A stretch of 52,809 nucleotides of DNA from Piscicoccus intestinalis NBRC 104926 (GTDB taxonomy: Bacteria; Actinomycetota; Actinomycetes; Actinomycetales; Dermatophilaceae), in assembly GCF_001515525.1 (NCBI RefSeq), contig NZ_BCNQ01000018.1, forward strand, positions 1 through 52,809. The letters are read 5' to 3'. Position numbers and translations under genes: made by a program. The notes under the pieces are model-generated. The model had not been told where the DNA came from, made no database searches, and saw only the letters and a program-made list of their open reading frames with translations. Shown here one piece after another: positions 26,485-34,895 of the stretch; within the stretch, counting starts at the first letter, position 1, and each line of letters begins with the position of its first letter.

Positions 26485-27735
26485 ATGCAGTCCCCCTCCG
26501 GTGGATCGGTCGATGCCCAGACCATCGAGGCGCTCGACGCCGCTCGGCACATCGACCTCGTGCATGAGCACGCCGCGCACAACTACTCCCCGCTGCCGGT
26601 CGTGCTCGCCGTCGGCGAGGGCGCCTGGGTCACGGACGTCGCGGGGCGCCGCTATCTCGACTGCCTCGCCGGCTACTCGGCGCTGAACTTCGGGCACCGC
26701 CACCCTCGGCTCGTGGCGCGCGCGAAGGCCCAGCTGGACCGGCTCACACTCACGAGCCGCGCGTTTCACAGCGACCAGCTCGGCCCGTTCGTGGCCGACC
26801 TCGCGCGACTGACCGGCAAAGACCGCATCCTGCCGATGAACACCGGCGCCGAGGGCGTGGAGACCGCGCTGAAGGTGTCCCGCCGGTGGGGGTACGAGGT
26901 CAAGGGCGTGGCGCCCGAACAGGCCAACATCGTGACGATGGCCGGCAACTTCCACGGCCGCACGACGACGATCATCAGCTTCTCCACCGACCCCGACGCG
27001 CGCCACGGCTACGGCCCGTTCACCCCCGGGTTCCGCTCGGTGCCCTACGGCGACGCCGACGCGCTCGCCGCGGCCATCGACGAGAACACGGTCGCGGTGC
27101 TGCTCGAACCCATCCAGGGGGAGGCGGGCGTCATCATCCCGCCGCAGGGGTACCTCACGCGCGTGCGGGAGATCTGCACACAACAGCGTGTGCTCATGAT
27201 CGGCGACGAGGTGCAGTCCGGGCTGGCGCGCACCGGACGCACGTTCGCGTGCGACCACGAGGGCGTCGTGCCCGACATCTACATCATGGGTAAGGCGCTC
27301 GGAGGCGGCATCGCGCCCGTCTCCGCGATCGCTGCGGACGCCGACGTGATCGACGTCTTCACCCCGGGCTCGCACGGCTCGACGTTCGGAGGCAACCCGC
27401 TCGCCGCGGCGCTCGGCCACGAGGTCGTCGCGATGCTGAGCACCGGTGAGTTCCAGGAGAACGCCCGGCGGCTCGGGGAGCACATGCGCGCCGGGCTGGA
27501 GCCGCTGCTCGGGCACGGCGTCATCGCGCTGCGGGTGCGCGGCGCGTGGGCCGCGCTCGACATCGACCCGGCTCTGATGACCGGGTACGAGCTGTGCACC
27601 CGCATGGCGCAGCACGGTGTGCTCGCCAAGGACGCCCACACCTCGACGATCCGCCTCGCGCCGCCCCTCGTCGCCACCGCCGACGACATGGGCGTCATGG
27701 CGCAGGCCATCGCCGACTCCCTGCGCGCCGCCTGA
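26485..27735 (+). CDS. rocD: Ornithine aminotransferase
   Basis: The 416-residue class III aminotransferase matches ornithine--oxo-acid transaminases: NYSPLPVVL, YLDCLAGYSALNFGHRHP, MNTGAEGVETALKVSRRWGY, NFHGRTTTIISFSTD, GDEVQSGLARTG and the PLP lysine in MGKALGGG (about residue 270). It converts ornithine and 2-oxoglutarate to glutamate semialdehyde and glutamate. AAGGAG lies 9 bases upstream of the ATG. No arginase or other arginine gene is adjacent. Confidence 0.93.
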   Translation: MQSPSGGSVDAQTIEALDAARHIDLVHEHAAHNYSPLPVVLAVGEGAWVTDVAGRRYLDCLAGYSALNFGHRHPRLVARAKAQLDRLTLTSRAFHSDQLGPFVADLARLTGKDRILPMNTGAEGVETALKVSRRWGYEVKGVAPEQANIVTMAGNFHGRTTTIISFSTDPDARHGYGPFTPGFRSVPYGDADALAAAIDENTVAVLLEPIQGEAGVIIPPQGYLTRVREICTQQRVLMIGDEVQSGLARTGRTFACDHEGVVPDIYIMGKALGGGIAPVSAIAADADVIDVFTPGSHGSTFGGNPLAAALGHEVVAMLSTGEFQENARRLGEHMRAGLEPLLGHGVIALRVRGAWAALDIDPALMTGYELCTRMAQHGVLAKDAHTSTIRLAPPLVATADDMGVMAQAIADSLRAA

Positions 27736-27738
27736 GGG

Positions 27739-27757
27739 GCGCGAATTCAGTTCGCGC
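27739..27757. terminator. Hairpin between convergent rocD and LON-domain genes
   Basis: GCGCGAA (27739-27745) and TTCGCGC (27751-27757) form a 7-bp perfect stem with a 5-base loop. It overlaps the last codons of the minus-strand gene and follows the rocD stop by a few bases, so it can act in both directions. Confidence 0.5.
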
Positions 27758-28409
27758 TGAACGGCGGCGACTGCACCGCGCCGGGCACCGCGCGCAGCGC
27801 CTCGACGAGGGTCGTCTCGCGGCGGAGCAGGTGCCCGGCGAGGGCGAGCCGGTCGGTGGTGCGCTCGCAGGCGAGCAGCGCCTGGCGATCCTCCAGCGGC
27901 AACGCGACGAGTTCGGCGACGCGGTGCGACATGGCCGTCGGGTCGTTCGGCAGCAGCGTCAGCGTGTCGGTCTGCGACGCGCCGAAGAGACGCCGGTAGT
28001 CCACGAGCCGGGCGCCGACCCGGCCGGCCCGCTCGAGCGCGTCGTCGCGGTCGCCGACCGGTTCGGCGAGCCACTCGACGCTGCCCACGTGGTACGGGTG
28101 CTGCGCGTCGTCGCTCAGGCCGCGCAGGGCGAACCGGCGCTCCCCGACGGTCTGGATCGCGAAGGTGCCGTCGCCGTCTCGTTCGATGTCGGTGAGCAGC
28201 GCGGCCGTGCCCACCCGGTGCAGGGCGCGCGCGTTGCCGGCGCCGACCTCGTGACCGCTGCGAATGGCCACCACGCCGAAGCGCCGCGGCGGCGGGGCCT
28301 GGGTGAGGTCGTGCAGCAGCGCCACATAGCGCGGTTCGAAGACCCGCAGCGGCAGCTCCGCGCCGGGGAACAAGACGGTCGCCAGCGGGAACAAGGGCAG
28401 CCGAGGCAC
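27747..28409 (-). CDS. LON peptidase substrate-binding domain protein
   Basis: This 220-residue protein is a stand-alone LON N-terminal (PUA-like) domain: LPLFPLATVLFPGAELPLRVFEPRYVALL and FGVVAIRSGHEVG, followed by a helical region. No ATPase or protease domain is present. Such proteins are common in actinobacteria with unknown role. The GTG at 28409 lies 6 bases after a TACCCT hexamer and has no Shine-Dalgarno sequence, pointing to a leaderless mRNA. Confidence 0.87.
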   Translation of the reverse strand: MPRLPLFPLATVLFPGAELPLRVFEPRYVALLHDLTQAPPPRRFGVVAIRSGHEVGAGNARALHRVGTAALLTDIERDGDGTFAIQTVGERRFALRGLSDDAQHPYHVGSVEWLAEPVGDRDDALERAGRVGARLVDYRRLFGASQTDTLTLLPNDPTAMSHRVAELVALPLEDRQALLACERTTDRLALAGHLLRRETTLVEALRAVPGAVQSPPFSAN

Positions 28410-28415
28410 GAGGAC

Positions 28416-28421
28416 AGGGTA
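28416..28421 (-). promoter_or_regulatory. Candidate -10 box, leaderless start of LON-domain gene
   Basis: TACCCT on the minus strand is followed by 6 bases and the GTG start. No clear -35 is visible. Confidence 0.35.
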
Positions 28422-28480
28422 TGAGAGCCCACTGGCCTCGCGGGTCGGCGGCGCGATCGAGTCGCGGCGCGCGCCGGTTG

Positions 28481-28523
28481 GGTGTTCGCGCGCCGGTTGA
28501 GTATTCCTGCACTCGCGAACACC
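28481..28523. promoter_or_regulatory. Inverted repeat before secreted-protein gene
   Basis: Perfect 10-bp arms GGTGTTCGCG (28481-28490) and CGCGAACACC (28514-28523) are 23 bases apart, between divergent genes. CGCGCCGGTTG also occurs twice in direct orientation around the left arm. It is a candidate operator or leader hairpin for the gene at 28612. Confidence 0.4.
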
Positions 28524-28611
28524 GCTGCGGCGGTGCCACGCTGACTCGTGTGGGTCAAGGCCGATCCACACGGAGGCGGGCGCGACTCGCCCGCGATTGG
28601 GGGATTCGACG

Positions 28612-29397
28612 ATGACACTGCAGGAGCGATCGACGCGCTCGACGGGATCGCCGCTGGGGAGGCGGCGCTCGCCGGTCACGGAGCCGGGCCGGCCGGGTTC
28701 ACGAGTGCGGCGCACCGGGTCGGCCGGCCTGATCGCCGCGGTGCTGGTGGCGGGAGGTGTCGCCGCGCCGGCGGTGGCCGCCCCCGCCGCTGTGCCCTCG
28801 ACGCCCTCGACGCCTGCGACGACGGCGCCGAGCGCGCAGGCGGCCGGTTCCGTGACCACCGAGACAGCCGGTGGTGCCGGCACCGAGGCGACGCGGGCAT
28901 CGGAGGCAGCGCGGTCACAGGCCACCCGCGGCCCGCGCTGCACCGGCGAGAACCGCCCGGGCCGGCTCGTCACCGTGCGCGGCATGCCGACAGCGACTCG
29001 CACGACGGCCCGGGCCCTGATCGGTGCCGCCGTACGCTGCCAGTCGCGCGAACTCGCCCGCCGGGCCGAGCGTGACAGGACCCGCTTGAGCTTCGGGATC
29101 GTCACCCCGCGCGAGTTCTTCGCGTTGCCGGAGAAGGAGACCAAGTACCGGTATCTCGTCGACGCGCTCGTGAAGTCGCGCCCGGGGTACGAGAAGCTCT
29201 CCGGCTACTACGTGTGGCCACGCGTCTCGACGAGCCAGGGCGCCGGCGACCCGAAAGCCTGGGACGAGGCCGTCTCGGCCGGACTGCTCACCCGCGCCCA
29301 GGCCCGGGACATGCGCGCCCAGGGCAGCGGCTATCTCGGCTGGCGCGTGCTGATCGGCGCCGACGGTGGCTGGGGCGCGTTCATAGCCGGAGACTGA
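28612..29397 (+). CDS. Secreted protein of unknown function
   Basis: The 261-residue protein has an arginine-rich N-terminus and a hydrophobic segment (AGLIAAVLVAGGVAAPAVAA) ending in a likely signal-peptidase site near AVAAPA. A Ser/Thr/Ala linker follows. The C-terminal ~110 residues look folded (GIVTPREFFALPEKETKYRY, AWDEAVSAGLLTRAQARDMR, LGWRVLIGADGGWGAFIAGD). I do not recognise the domain. A strong intrinsic hairpin terminator follows at 29411. Confidence 0.75.
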   Translation: MTLQERSTRSTGSPLGRRRSPVTEPGRPGSRVRRTGSAGLIAAVLVAGGVAAPAVAAPAAVPSTPSTPATTAPSAQAAGSVTTETAGGAGTEATRASEAARSQATRGPRCTGENRPGRLVTVRGMPTATRTTARALIGAAVRCQSRELARRAERDRTRLSFGIVTPREFFALPEKETKYRYLVDALVKSRPGYEKLSGYYVWPRVSTSQGAGDPKAWDEAVSAGLLTRAQARDMRAQGSGYLGWRVLIGADGGWGAFIAGD

Positions 29398-29410
29398 TCG
29401 CCCGCGCGAA

Positions 29411-29439
29411 CCGGCCCCGCGCTCGGGGCGCGGGGCCGG
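29411..29439 (+). terminator. Strong hairpin terminator
   Basis: CCGGCCCCGCGC (29411-29422) and GCGCGGGGCCGG (29428-29439) form a perfect 12-bp GC stem with a 5-base loop, 13 bases after the stop of the secreted-protein gene. No T-run follows, as is usual in high-GC actinobacteria. Confidence 0.75.
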
Positions 29440-29442
29440 TCG

Positions 29443-29512
29443 GGCCGACTCAGTCCGGTTGGGCCGACTCAGTCCGGTGGGGCTGGTCGGGCCGGCTCAG
29501 CCGGCTCAGGCG
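29443..29512. repeat. Short imperfect tandem repeats
   Basis: Units based on GGGCCGACTCAGTCCGGT recur about three times and decay rightward, between the terminator and the 3' end of the minus-strand gene. Confidence 0.6.
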
Positions 29513-29534
29513 AGGCCCGGCGGCCGACGGGGCG

Positions 29535-30164
29535 TCAGGCGGTCGAGGACGAGGTGGCGCTGGAGCCCTGCGACGGAGCCTGCGTGCTGCCCTGCCCGCC
29601 CTGCTCGCTGCCGCCCTGCTTGCTTCCGCCCTGCTCGTTTCCGCCCGGGCGGCCCTGCCCGCCCTGCTCGCTGGAGCCCTGGCGGCTCTGGCTGTCACCG
29701 GCCCCGTCCTGTCCTCCGCGGCCAGGTCCGCCGTGCCCGCCCGGTCCGCCCGGCCCGCCGTGCCCGCCCGGCCCGCCGGTGCGGACCTCGATGGTCTTCA
29801 GGTCGGCGCTGACCTCGACCATGACCTGCTCGCCGCCCTTGGTGCCGAGCACGTCGTAGGAGCCGTCGGGGTCCTTGCGCACGCTCTGCACGGTGACGGC
29901 CGAGTCCTTGGCCTTGACCGCGTCGGTGACCTTGGTCTTCTCCGAGCCGGTCACGTCGGTGTGCTCGTGGCGCCCTTGTCCTTGCGGACGGTCGCCCTGG
30001 CGATCCCCGCCCGCGCCCTCCGGCGCCTTCTGGCCGTACCCGCCGTAACCGGCTCCGCTCCCGGCGGTCTCGTTGGACGCGTTGGAGATCGCGGCGCCTC
30101 CGGCGACGATGGCCCCCGCAGCGGCAAGGGCGGCGGCGCCCGTCGCAACCTTCTTCGTCATCAT
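29535..30164 (-). CDS. Exported PepSY-like protein with Gly/Gln/Ser-rich tail
   Basis: The 209-residue protein starts MMTKKVATGAAALAAAGAIV, a short signal or membrane anchor. Residues ~75-125 (VTDAVKAKDSAVTVQSVRKD, YDVLGTKGGEQVMVEVSADL) resemble a single PepSY repeat. The rest is two low-complexity blocks, GGPGGHGG repeats and a GSSEQGGQ-type tail. The function is unknown; PepSY domains are linked to extracytoplasmic binding or peptidase inhibition. GAGGAA precedes the ATG. It is divergent from znuA, with the Zur box between. Confidence 0.7.
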   Translation of the reverse strand: MMTKKVATGAAALAAAGAIVAGGAAISNASNETAGSGAGYGGYGQKAPEGAGGDRQGDRPQGQGRHEHTDVTGSEKTKVTDAVKAKDSAVTVQSVRKDPDGSYDVLGTKGGEQVMVEVSADLKTIEVRTGGPGGHGGPGGPGGHGGPGRGGQDGAGDSQSRQGSSEQGGQGRPGGNEQGGSKQGGSEQGGQGSTQAPSQGSSATSSSTA

Positions 30165-30331
30165 GTGGTTCCTCAGCCTGCTCTCGTTCGGATCGACGTC
30201 TGCATCGACGACCTCGAGGTTGACGAGGTCGTCGGGATCCCGGCGGAATCCTGGCGACGTACTCACCGTCGGCACCGGGCCTGTCACGAACCCTGCGCGA
30301 CCTTATGAGGACGCTGAGAAATCAGCCCTTT

Positions 30332-30361
30332 TTGACAATGATTATCAGCCGCTGTCAGGAT
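30332..30361 (+). promoter_or_regulatory. Promoter of znuA
   Basis: TTGACA (30332-30337), an 18-base spacer and CAGGAT (30356-30361) lie 7 bases before the ATG, so the transcript may be leaderless, although AGGA could also serve as a ribosome site. Confidence 0.6.
30333..30347. promoter_or_regulatory. Zur box
   Basis: TGACAATGATTATCA is palindromic at 6 of 7 pairs (TGA-n-AAT/ATT-n-TCA) and matches the actinobacterial Zur consensus TGAAAATGATTTTCA at all but two positions. It overlaps the -35 hexamer of znuA, fitting zinc-dependent repression by the Zur encoded at the end of the operon. The PepSY-like gene on the other side may also be affected. Confidence 0.82.
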
Positions 30362-30368
30362 CGTCGCC

Positions 30369-31370
30369 ATGGACCGACCCCTCGCGCCCCGGGCGCGCAC
30401 CGCCCGCACGTTCGGCGTCGTCGCCGCCCTCGCACTCGGCCTCGCCGGCTGCGGTGGACCGTCGGGGGAGGGCGCGCCGGCGACCGGGGCGCCGACGGCG
30501 GCCGACACCAGCGCGGGGCGCATCGAGGTCGTCGCGTCGTTCTACCCGCTGGCGTATGCGGTCGAGCGGGTCGGCGGCGATCTCGTGCAGGTCACCAACC
30601 TCACCAAGCCGGGCGTCGAGCCGCACGACCTGGAGCTGACTCCGCAAGACGTCGCCACCGTCTCCACCGCCCGGCTGGCGGTCTACGAGAAGAACCTGCA
30701 GCCGGCGGTCGACACGGCGATCACCGAACAGCAGGTGCCGACCGTGCTCGACGTCTCGGAGTCCGCCGACCTCACCCTCACCGAGCCGGAGGCGATCGGA
30801 GGCGGGCACTCGCCCGACGACGGGCACGACCACGCGTCGGAGGCCGGCGCGACCGACCCGCACTTCTGGCTCGACCCGATCCGCTATCAGAAGGTTGCGC
30901 AGGCGATCGCGACTGAACTGGGCAACCTCGACCCGGCGCACAAGGGCGACTTCTACGAGAACTTCGACACCTTCTCCAAGGAGCTGACCACGCTCGATGG
31001 CGACTTCTCCGCGGGCCTGCGGCAGTGCGCCTCCAAGGATCTGGTGACCAGTCACGCCGCCTTCGGCTACCTCGCCGATCGATACGGCCTCAACCAGGTG
31101 CCGATCGCCGGGCTCACTCCCGACGCCGAGCCCGAGCCCGCCCGAATCGCGCAGATCGCCGATTACGTCAGGTCACATCACGTGACGACGATCTACACGG
31201 AGACGCTCGTCAACCCGGCGGTGGCGCAGACCGTGGCCGCCGAGACCGGCGCGACCACCGCGGTGCTCGACCCCATCGAGGGCGTCAGCGACTCCTCGGC
31301 GGGGCAGGACTACCTGGAGATCATGCGCGCCAACCTCACCACCCTGCAGAAGGGGCAACAGTGCACGTGA
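30369..31370 (+). CDS. znuA: Zinc ABC transporter substrate-binding lipoprotein
   Basis: The 333-residue protein has a signal sequence with lipobox LAGC (Cys at residue ~28) and the TroA/ZnuA fold: VVASFYPLAYAVERVGGD, LTKPGVEPHDLELTP with a metal His, a His/Asp loop (GGGHSPDDGHDH) typical of zinc binders, DPHFWLDP, and TSHAAFGYLADRYGL. It captures Zn2+ outside the membrane for ZnuBC. It is first of four genes; its stop overlaps znuC by 10 bases. Confidence 0.94.
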   Translation: MDRPLAPRARTARTFGVVAALALGLAGCGGPSGEGAPATGAPTAADTSAGRIEVVASFYPLAYAVERVGGDLVQVTNLTKPGVEPHDLELTPQDVATVSTARLAVYEKNLQPAVDTAITEQQVPTVLDVSESADLTLTEPEAIGGGHSPDDGHDHASEAGATDPHFWLDPIRYQKVAQAIATELGNLDPAHKGDFYENFDTFSKELTTLDGDFSAGLRQCASKDLVTSHAAFGYLADRYGLNQVPIAGLTPDAEPEPARIAQIADYVRSHHVTTIYTETLVNPAVAQTVAAETGATTAVLDPIEGVSDSSAGQDYLEIMRANLTTLQKGQQCT

Positions 31371-32227
31371 ACGTCTCACCCACCTTCTCGCCCACCCACG
31401 AGGGGGAGCCGGTGATCCGGCTGCGCGGTGCGTCGTTCGGCTACTCCGACCGGCGGGTCGTCACCGGCGTCGACCTCGACATCCGCGCCGGGGAGACGGT
31501 CGCGCTGCTCGGCGCCAACGGCAGCGGCAAGTCGACGCTCGTCAAGGGCCTGCTCGGCATCGCCGACCACCTCGGCGGTGACGTCGACCTGTTCGGCACG
31601 CCGCAGCAGCGCTTCACCCGCCGGTACCTCATCGGCTACGTGCCGCAGCGGCACACCCTGTCGGCCTCGGTCACCGCGACCGTCACCGAGATCGTCTCCG
31701 CGGGCCGCCTGCCGCATCAGGGGCTGCTCGGCTGGATGCGTCGCGAGGACCGCCGCATCGTGGCGCAGGCCATCGACCTCGTCGGCCTCGGCTCGCTCGC
31801 CCGGCACGACGTCGCCACGCTCTCCGGGGGCCAGCAGCGGCGGGTGCTCATCGCCCGTGCGCTCGCCGCGCAGCCGCAGGTGCTCGTCATGGACGAGCCG
31901 ACCGCGGGTGTCGACATCGCCAACCAAGGGGTGCTCGTGCGGGTGCTGCGCCGGCTCGTCGACGAGGGCGTGACGCTGCTCGTCGTCACCCACGAACTCG
32001 AGGCCCTGCGGCCGGTGCTGGCCCGCGCCGTGACGATGCACGCGGGGCGGATCGTGGCCGACGGCAGCCTGGACGGCGTGTCGGCGCAGCCCACCGGCGC
32101 GACGCCCGTGTCGCACGGGCACTGCCACGACACGGCGGAGCCGGACACCGGCTCGCTGCTCGTGCCCGAACCGGTGCCGCCGACCCAGACCGCCTACCCG
32201 CGAGAGGAGCCCGCTCGCCATGCTTGA
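31361..32227 (+). CDS. znuC: Zinc ABC transporter ATPase
   Basis: The 288-residue ATPase has Walker A GANGSGKST, a Q-loop in YVPQRH, signature LSGGQQRR, Walker B VLVMDEPTAGVD and switch His in VVTHEL. The GTG at 31361 has AAGGGG upstream and overlaps znuA. The last ~50 residues (GHCHDTAEPD and after) are a non-conserved tail with His and Cys. It powers zinc uptake with ZnuB, whose start overlaps this stop. Confidence 0.93.
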   Translation: MHVNVSPTFSPTHEGEPVIRLRGASFGYSDRRVVTGVDLDIRAGETVALLGANGSGKSTLVKGLLGIADHLGGDVDLFGTPQQRFTRRYLIGYVPQRHTLSASVTATVTEIVSAGRLPHQGLLGWMRREDRRIVAQAIDLVGLGSLARHDVATLSGGQQRRVLIARALAAQPQVLVMDEPTAGVDIANQGVLVRVLRRLVDEGVTLLVVTHELEALRPVLARAVTMHAGRIVADGSLDGVSAQPTGATPVSHGHCHDTAEPDTGSLLVPEPVPPTQTAYPREEPARHA

Positions 32228-33257
32228 GCTGCTGGACTACGAGTTCATGCGCCGCGCGCTGCTGGCCGCGCTGCTCGTCGGCTGCGCCGCGCCGCTCGTC
32301 GGGGTGTTCCTCGTGCAGCGGCGGCTGTCGCTCATCGGCGACGGCATCGGCCACGTCGCGTTCGCGGGGGTGGCCGTCGGCGCCCTCACGCAGACCTCGC
32401 CGGTGTGGGTCGCGTTGCTCGCGGCCGTCGGCGCCGCGGTCGCCATCGAGGTCGTCCGGGCCCGCGGGCACACGAGCGCCGACCAGGCGCTGGCGATCAT
32501 GTTCTACGGCGGCATCGCGCTCGGCGTCGTGCTCATGGCCCGTGCGGGCAGCGCCGCCGCCTCGATGAACTCCTATCTGTTCGGGGCGATCACGACCACC
32601 GGCACCGGCGACATCGTCACCTTCGCGGTGCTCGCGCTCGGCGTGCTGGTCACGGTCGCGGTGCTGCGGCCCCGGCTGTTCGCGGTGGCCAACGATCCGG
32701 AGTGGTCCCGGGCCGCGGGCCTGCCCGTGCTCGGCCTCAACATCGTGCTCGCGGTGCTCACGGCGGTCACCGTCGTTGTCTCGATGCGGGTCGTCGGGCT
32801 GCTGCTCATCAGCGCGCTGATGATCGTGCCGAACGCCGCCGCCCAGCTCGTGGCCCGCAGCTTCCGGTCGGCGATGACGCTCGCCGTGCTCATCGGCGTG
32901 ACGTGCGCCGTCGGTGGGGTCGCCGGCTCGTTCTATCTGGAGACCCCCTCGGGCGGCACGATCGTGCTCGCCGCGATCTTCGTGTTCGCCCTGCTGGCGA
33001 TGCTCAGCGCGGTGCGCGACGCGATCCTGGCGCGCAGCCACCGGTTCGCCGAACACCACGCCCACGAGCACGGCGACAACTGCGGCCACGAGCCGGTCGA
33101 ACACGACGGTCACATCGACTACCTGCACGACGGTCACCTGCACTCCCCGCACGGGGATCACTACGACGAACACGACCCGGGCGGCGGGCACGGTGCCCCG
33201 CCCGGGCATGCGCCCGAACACCGGCCCGGAGCGCGATCCACGGGGGTGTCGGCATGA
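32220..33257 (+). CDS. znuB: Zinc ABC transporter permease
   Basis: The 345-residue ABC-3 family permease has eight or nine spans (LLAALLVGCAAPLVGVFLVQRRLSLIGD, VVGLLLISALMIVPNAAAQLVA). The first ~280 residues are the permease; the last ~65 form a cytoplasmic tail rich in His (HHAHEHGDNCGHE, HDGHLHSPHGDHYDEHD) that may bind zinc. Its stop overlaps the zur start by 4 bases. Confidence 0.93.
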   Translation: MLELLDYEFMRRALLAALLVGCAAPLVGVFLVQRRLSLIGDGIGHVAFAGVAVGALTQTSPVWVALLAAVGAAVAIEVVRARGHTSADQALAIMFYGGIALGVVLMARAGSAAASMNSYLFGAITTTGTGDIVTFAVLALGVLVTVAVLRPRLFAVANDPEWSRAAGLPVLGLNIVLAVLTAVTVVVSMRVVGLLLISALMIVPNAAAQLVARSFRSAMTLAVLIGVTCAVGGVAGSFYLETPSGGTIVLAAIFVFALLAMLSAVRDAILARSHRFAEHHAHEHGDNCGHEPVEHDGHIDYLHDGHLHSPHGDHYDEHDPGGGHGAPPGHAPEHRPGARSTGVSA

Positions 33258-33652
33258 GCGAGCCCGAGCGTCGCAGCACCCGCCAGCGCCAGGCCGTGGA
33301 GAACGGGCTGCGCCGCACCGAGGACTTCGTCTCCGCCCAGGACCTGCACGCCCGCCTGCGCCAGGGCGGCGACTCCATCGGGCTGGCCACGGTCTACCGC
33401 ACCCTGTCGGCGCTGGCCCAGGACGAGCGGGTCGACGTGCTGCGCACCCAGGAGGGCGAGGCGCGCTACCGGCTCTGTTCGACGAGCTCGCACCACCACC
33501 ACCTCGTGTGCCGCAGCTGCGGCTACACCGTCGAGGTCGACGACCCCGCCGTCGAGCAGTGGGCCCAGACCACCGGCGAGGTGCACGGGTTCAGCGGGAT
33601 CACCCACACCCTGGAGATCTTCGGCACCTGCTCGGCCTGCGCCGGCTCCTGA
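33254..33652 (+). CDS. zur: Fur-family zinc uptake regulator
   Basis: The 132-residue protein is a Fur-family repressor: winged helix (RQRQAVENGLRRTEDFVSAQ, GLATVYRTLSALAQDERVD), HHHHLVCRSCG metal site and CSAC structural-zinc pair at the C-terminus. Gene context (last of znuACB-zur) and the Zur box upstream identify the zinc regulator rather than an iron Fur. It likely represses its own operon when zinc is plentiful. Confidence 0.93.
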   Translation: MSEPERRSTRQRQAVENGLRRTEDFVSAQDLHARLRQGGDSIGLATVYRTLSALAQDERVDVLRTQEGEARYRLCSTSSHHHHLVCRSCGYTVEVDDPAVEQWAQTTGEVHGFSGITHTLEIFGTCSACAGS

Positions 33653-33801
33653 CGCCGGCCTGTCGTCGTCCGGCCCCGTGCGGGCGGGCGGGCCGTGGTG
33701 CGGGCGGGCCGTGCGGGCGGCAAGTCGGACGGGCAGGTCGGGCCCGGCTCCCGGATGGACCGCTTGCGCACCGGGGCGGGCGACGGACGATGATGGCACC
33801 T

Positions 33802-34647
33802 ATGTCTGCAGCTTCCGCCCCCGTTCCCTCCGACTCCTCGGCGACCAAGACGCCGCCGGTCACGTTGACGATCGCCGGTTCCGAGGCCACCGGAGGAGCC
33901 GGTGCCCAGGCCGACCTGAAGACCTTCCAGGCCCTCGGCACCTACGGCATGGTCGCGTTGACCTGCATCGTCTCCCTCGACCCGAAGGCCGACTGGGCGC
34001 ACCGCTTCGTGCCGGTCGACGCCGGCGTCATCGCCGACCAGCTCGAGGCGCAGTTCGCGTGCTACCCGGTCGACGCGGTGAAGCTCGGCATGCTCGGCAC
34101 CCCGGTGACCATCGACACCGTGGCCGACGCGCTCGGCGGCCTGGGGCAGGCGCGCCCGGGGCACGTCGTCGTCGACCCCGTGCTCATCTGCAAGGGGCAG
34201 GAGCCCGGCGCGGCGCTGGACACCGACAACGCGCTCAAGGAGCGCATCCTGCCGCTCGCCACGTTCGTCACGCCGAACCACTTCGAGTCGATGGCGCTCT
34301 CGGGCATGGAGAGCATCGATTCCGTCGACGACCTCGCCGAGGCCGCGCGGCGCATCCACGACCTGTGCGGGGCGGCGGTGCTCGCCAAGGGCGGGGTGCG
34401 GCTCAGCGGCCCCGACGCGGTCGACGTGTTCTACGACGGCACGACGCTCGAAGTGCTCGCCACCCCGAAGGTCGGGGAGGTCGCGGTGAACGGCGCGGGG
34501 TGCACCCTGGCCGCCGCGGTCACCGCCGAGCTCGCCAAGGGCGCCACGCCCCTGGAGGCGGCCCGCGCCGCCAAGAACTTCGTCACGCGCGGCATCGAGG
34601 CCCGGATCTCCTCCAACGCCCCCTTCGACGCCGTGCGACAGGTCTGA
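33802..34647 (+). CDS. pdxK: Pyridoxal/pyridoxine kinase of the ThiD-like family
   Basis: The 281-residue ribokinase-like enzyme has LTIAGSEATGGAGAQADLKTF at its start, VVDPVLICKG, TPNHFES and the anion-hole GAGCT motif near residue 235. The pattern TYGMVALTCIVSLDP, CKGQEPG and YDGTTLEVL is closer to the Gram-positive ThiD-like pyridoxal kinase than to phosphomethylpyrimidine kinase, so vitamin B6 salvage is favoured; thiamine synthesis is the alternative. In-frame ATGs at 33790 and 33793 are possible starts. Confidence 0.85.
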   Translation: MSAASAPVPSDSSATKTPPVTLTIAGSEATGGAGAQADLKTFQALGTYGMVALTCIVSLDPKADWAHRFVPVDAGVIADQLEAQFACYPVDAVKLGMLGTPVTIDTVADALGGLGQARPGHVVVDPVLICKGQEPGAALDTDNALKERILPLATFVTPNHFESMALSGMESIDSVDDLAEAARRIHDLCGAAVLAKGGVRLSGPDAVDVFYDGTTLEVLATPKVGEVAVNGAGCTLAAAVTAELAKGATPLEAARAAKNFVTRGIEARISSNAPFDAVRQV

Positions 34648-34775
34648 GGGTCAGGTCACCTCGGGTCCGACGGGGCCTGCGACGCCGCTCACTCCGCGGA
34701 ACACCCGAGCATCCTCGGAGTTGGCGAATTAGGCTGTGCGGCAAGGTTCTCCGCGCCCTCATCAGTGCCCGCCCG

Positions 34776-34805
34776 AGAAAGAAGTTGGACGTCCGACTTC
34801 TTTCT
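34776..34805. terminator. AT-rich 30-bp near-perfect palindrome
   Basis: The 14-base arms GAAAGAAGTTGGAC (34777-34790) and GTCCGACTTCTTTC (34791-34804), plus one outer A-T pair, match except for one position that can pair as a wobble in RNA. Only a 4-base loop is needed. It is 129 bp after the pdxK stop and 91 bp before the next gene. A terminator is likely; an operator is possible. It is conspicuously AT-rich for this genome. Confidence 0.55.
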
Positions 34806-34895
34806 TCCGCGTTTTCCTGTTGACCGGGTGTCCAGTGTCGATGAGTGAGTTGACCCGGCGTGGGGACCGGGATGATCGACAACAGGGGAACGTGA

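Noticed and set aside
33802-34647. thiD with a TPP riboswitch
   Set aside because: No TPP riboswitch motif or thiamine genes are nearby, and the motifs fit the ThiD-like pyridoxal kinase better.
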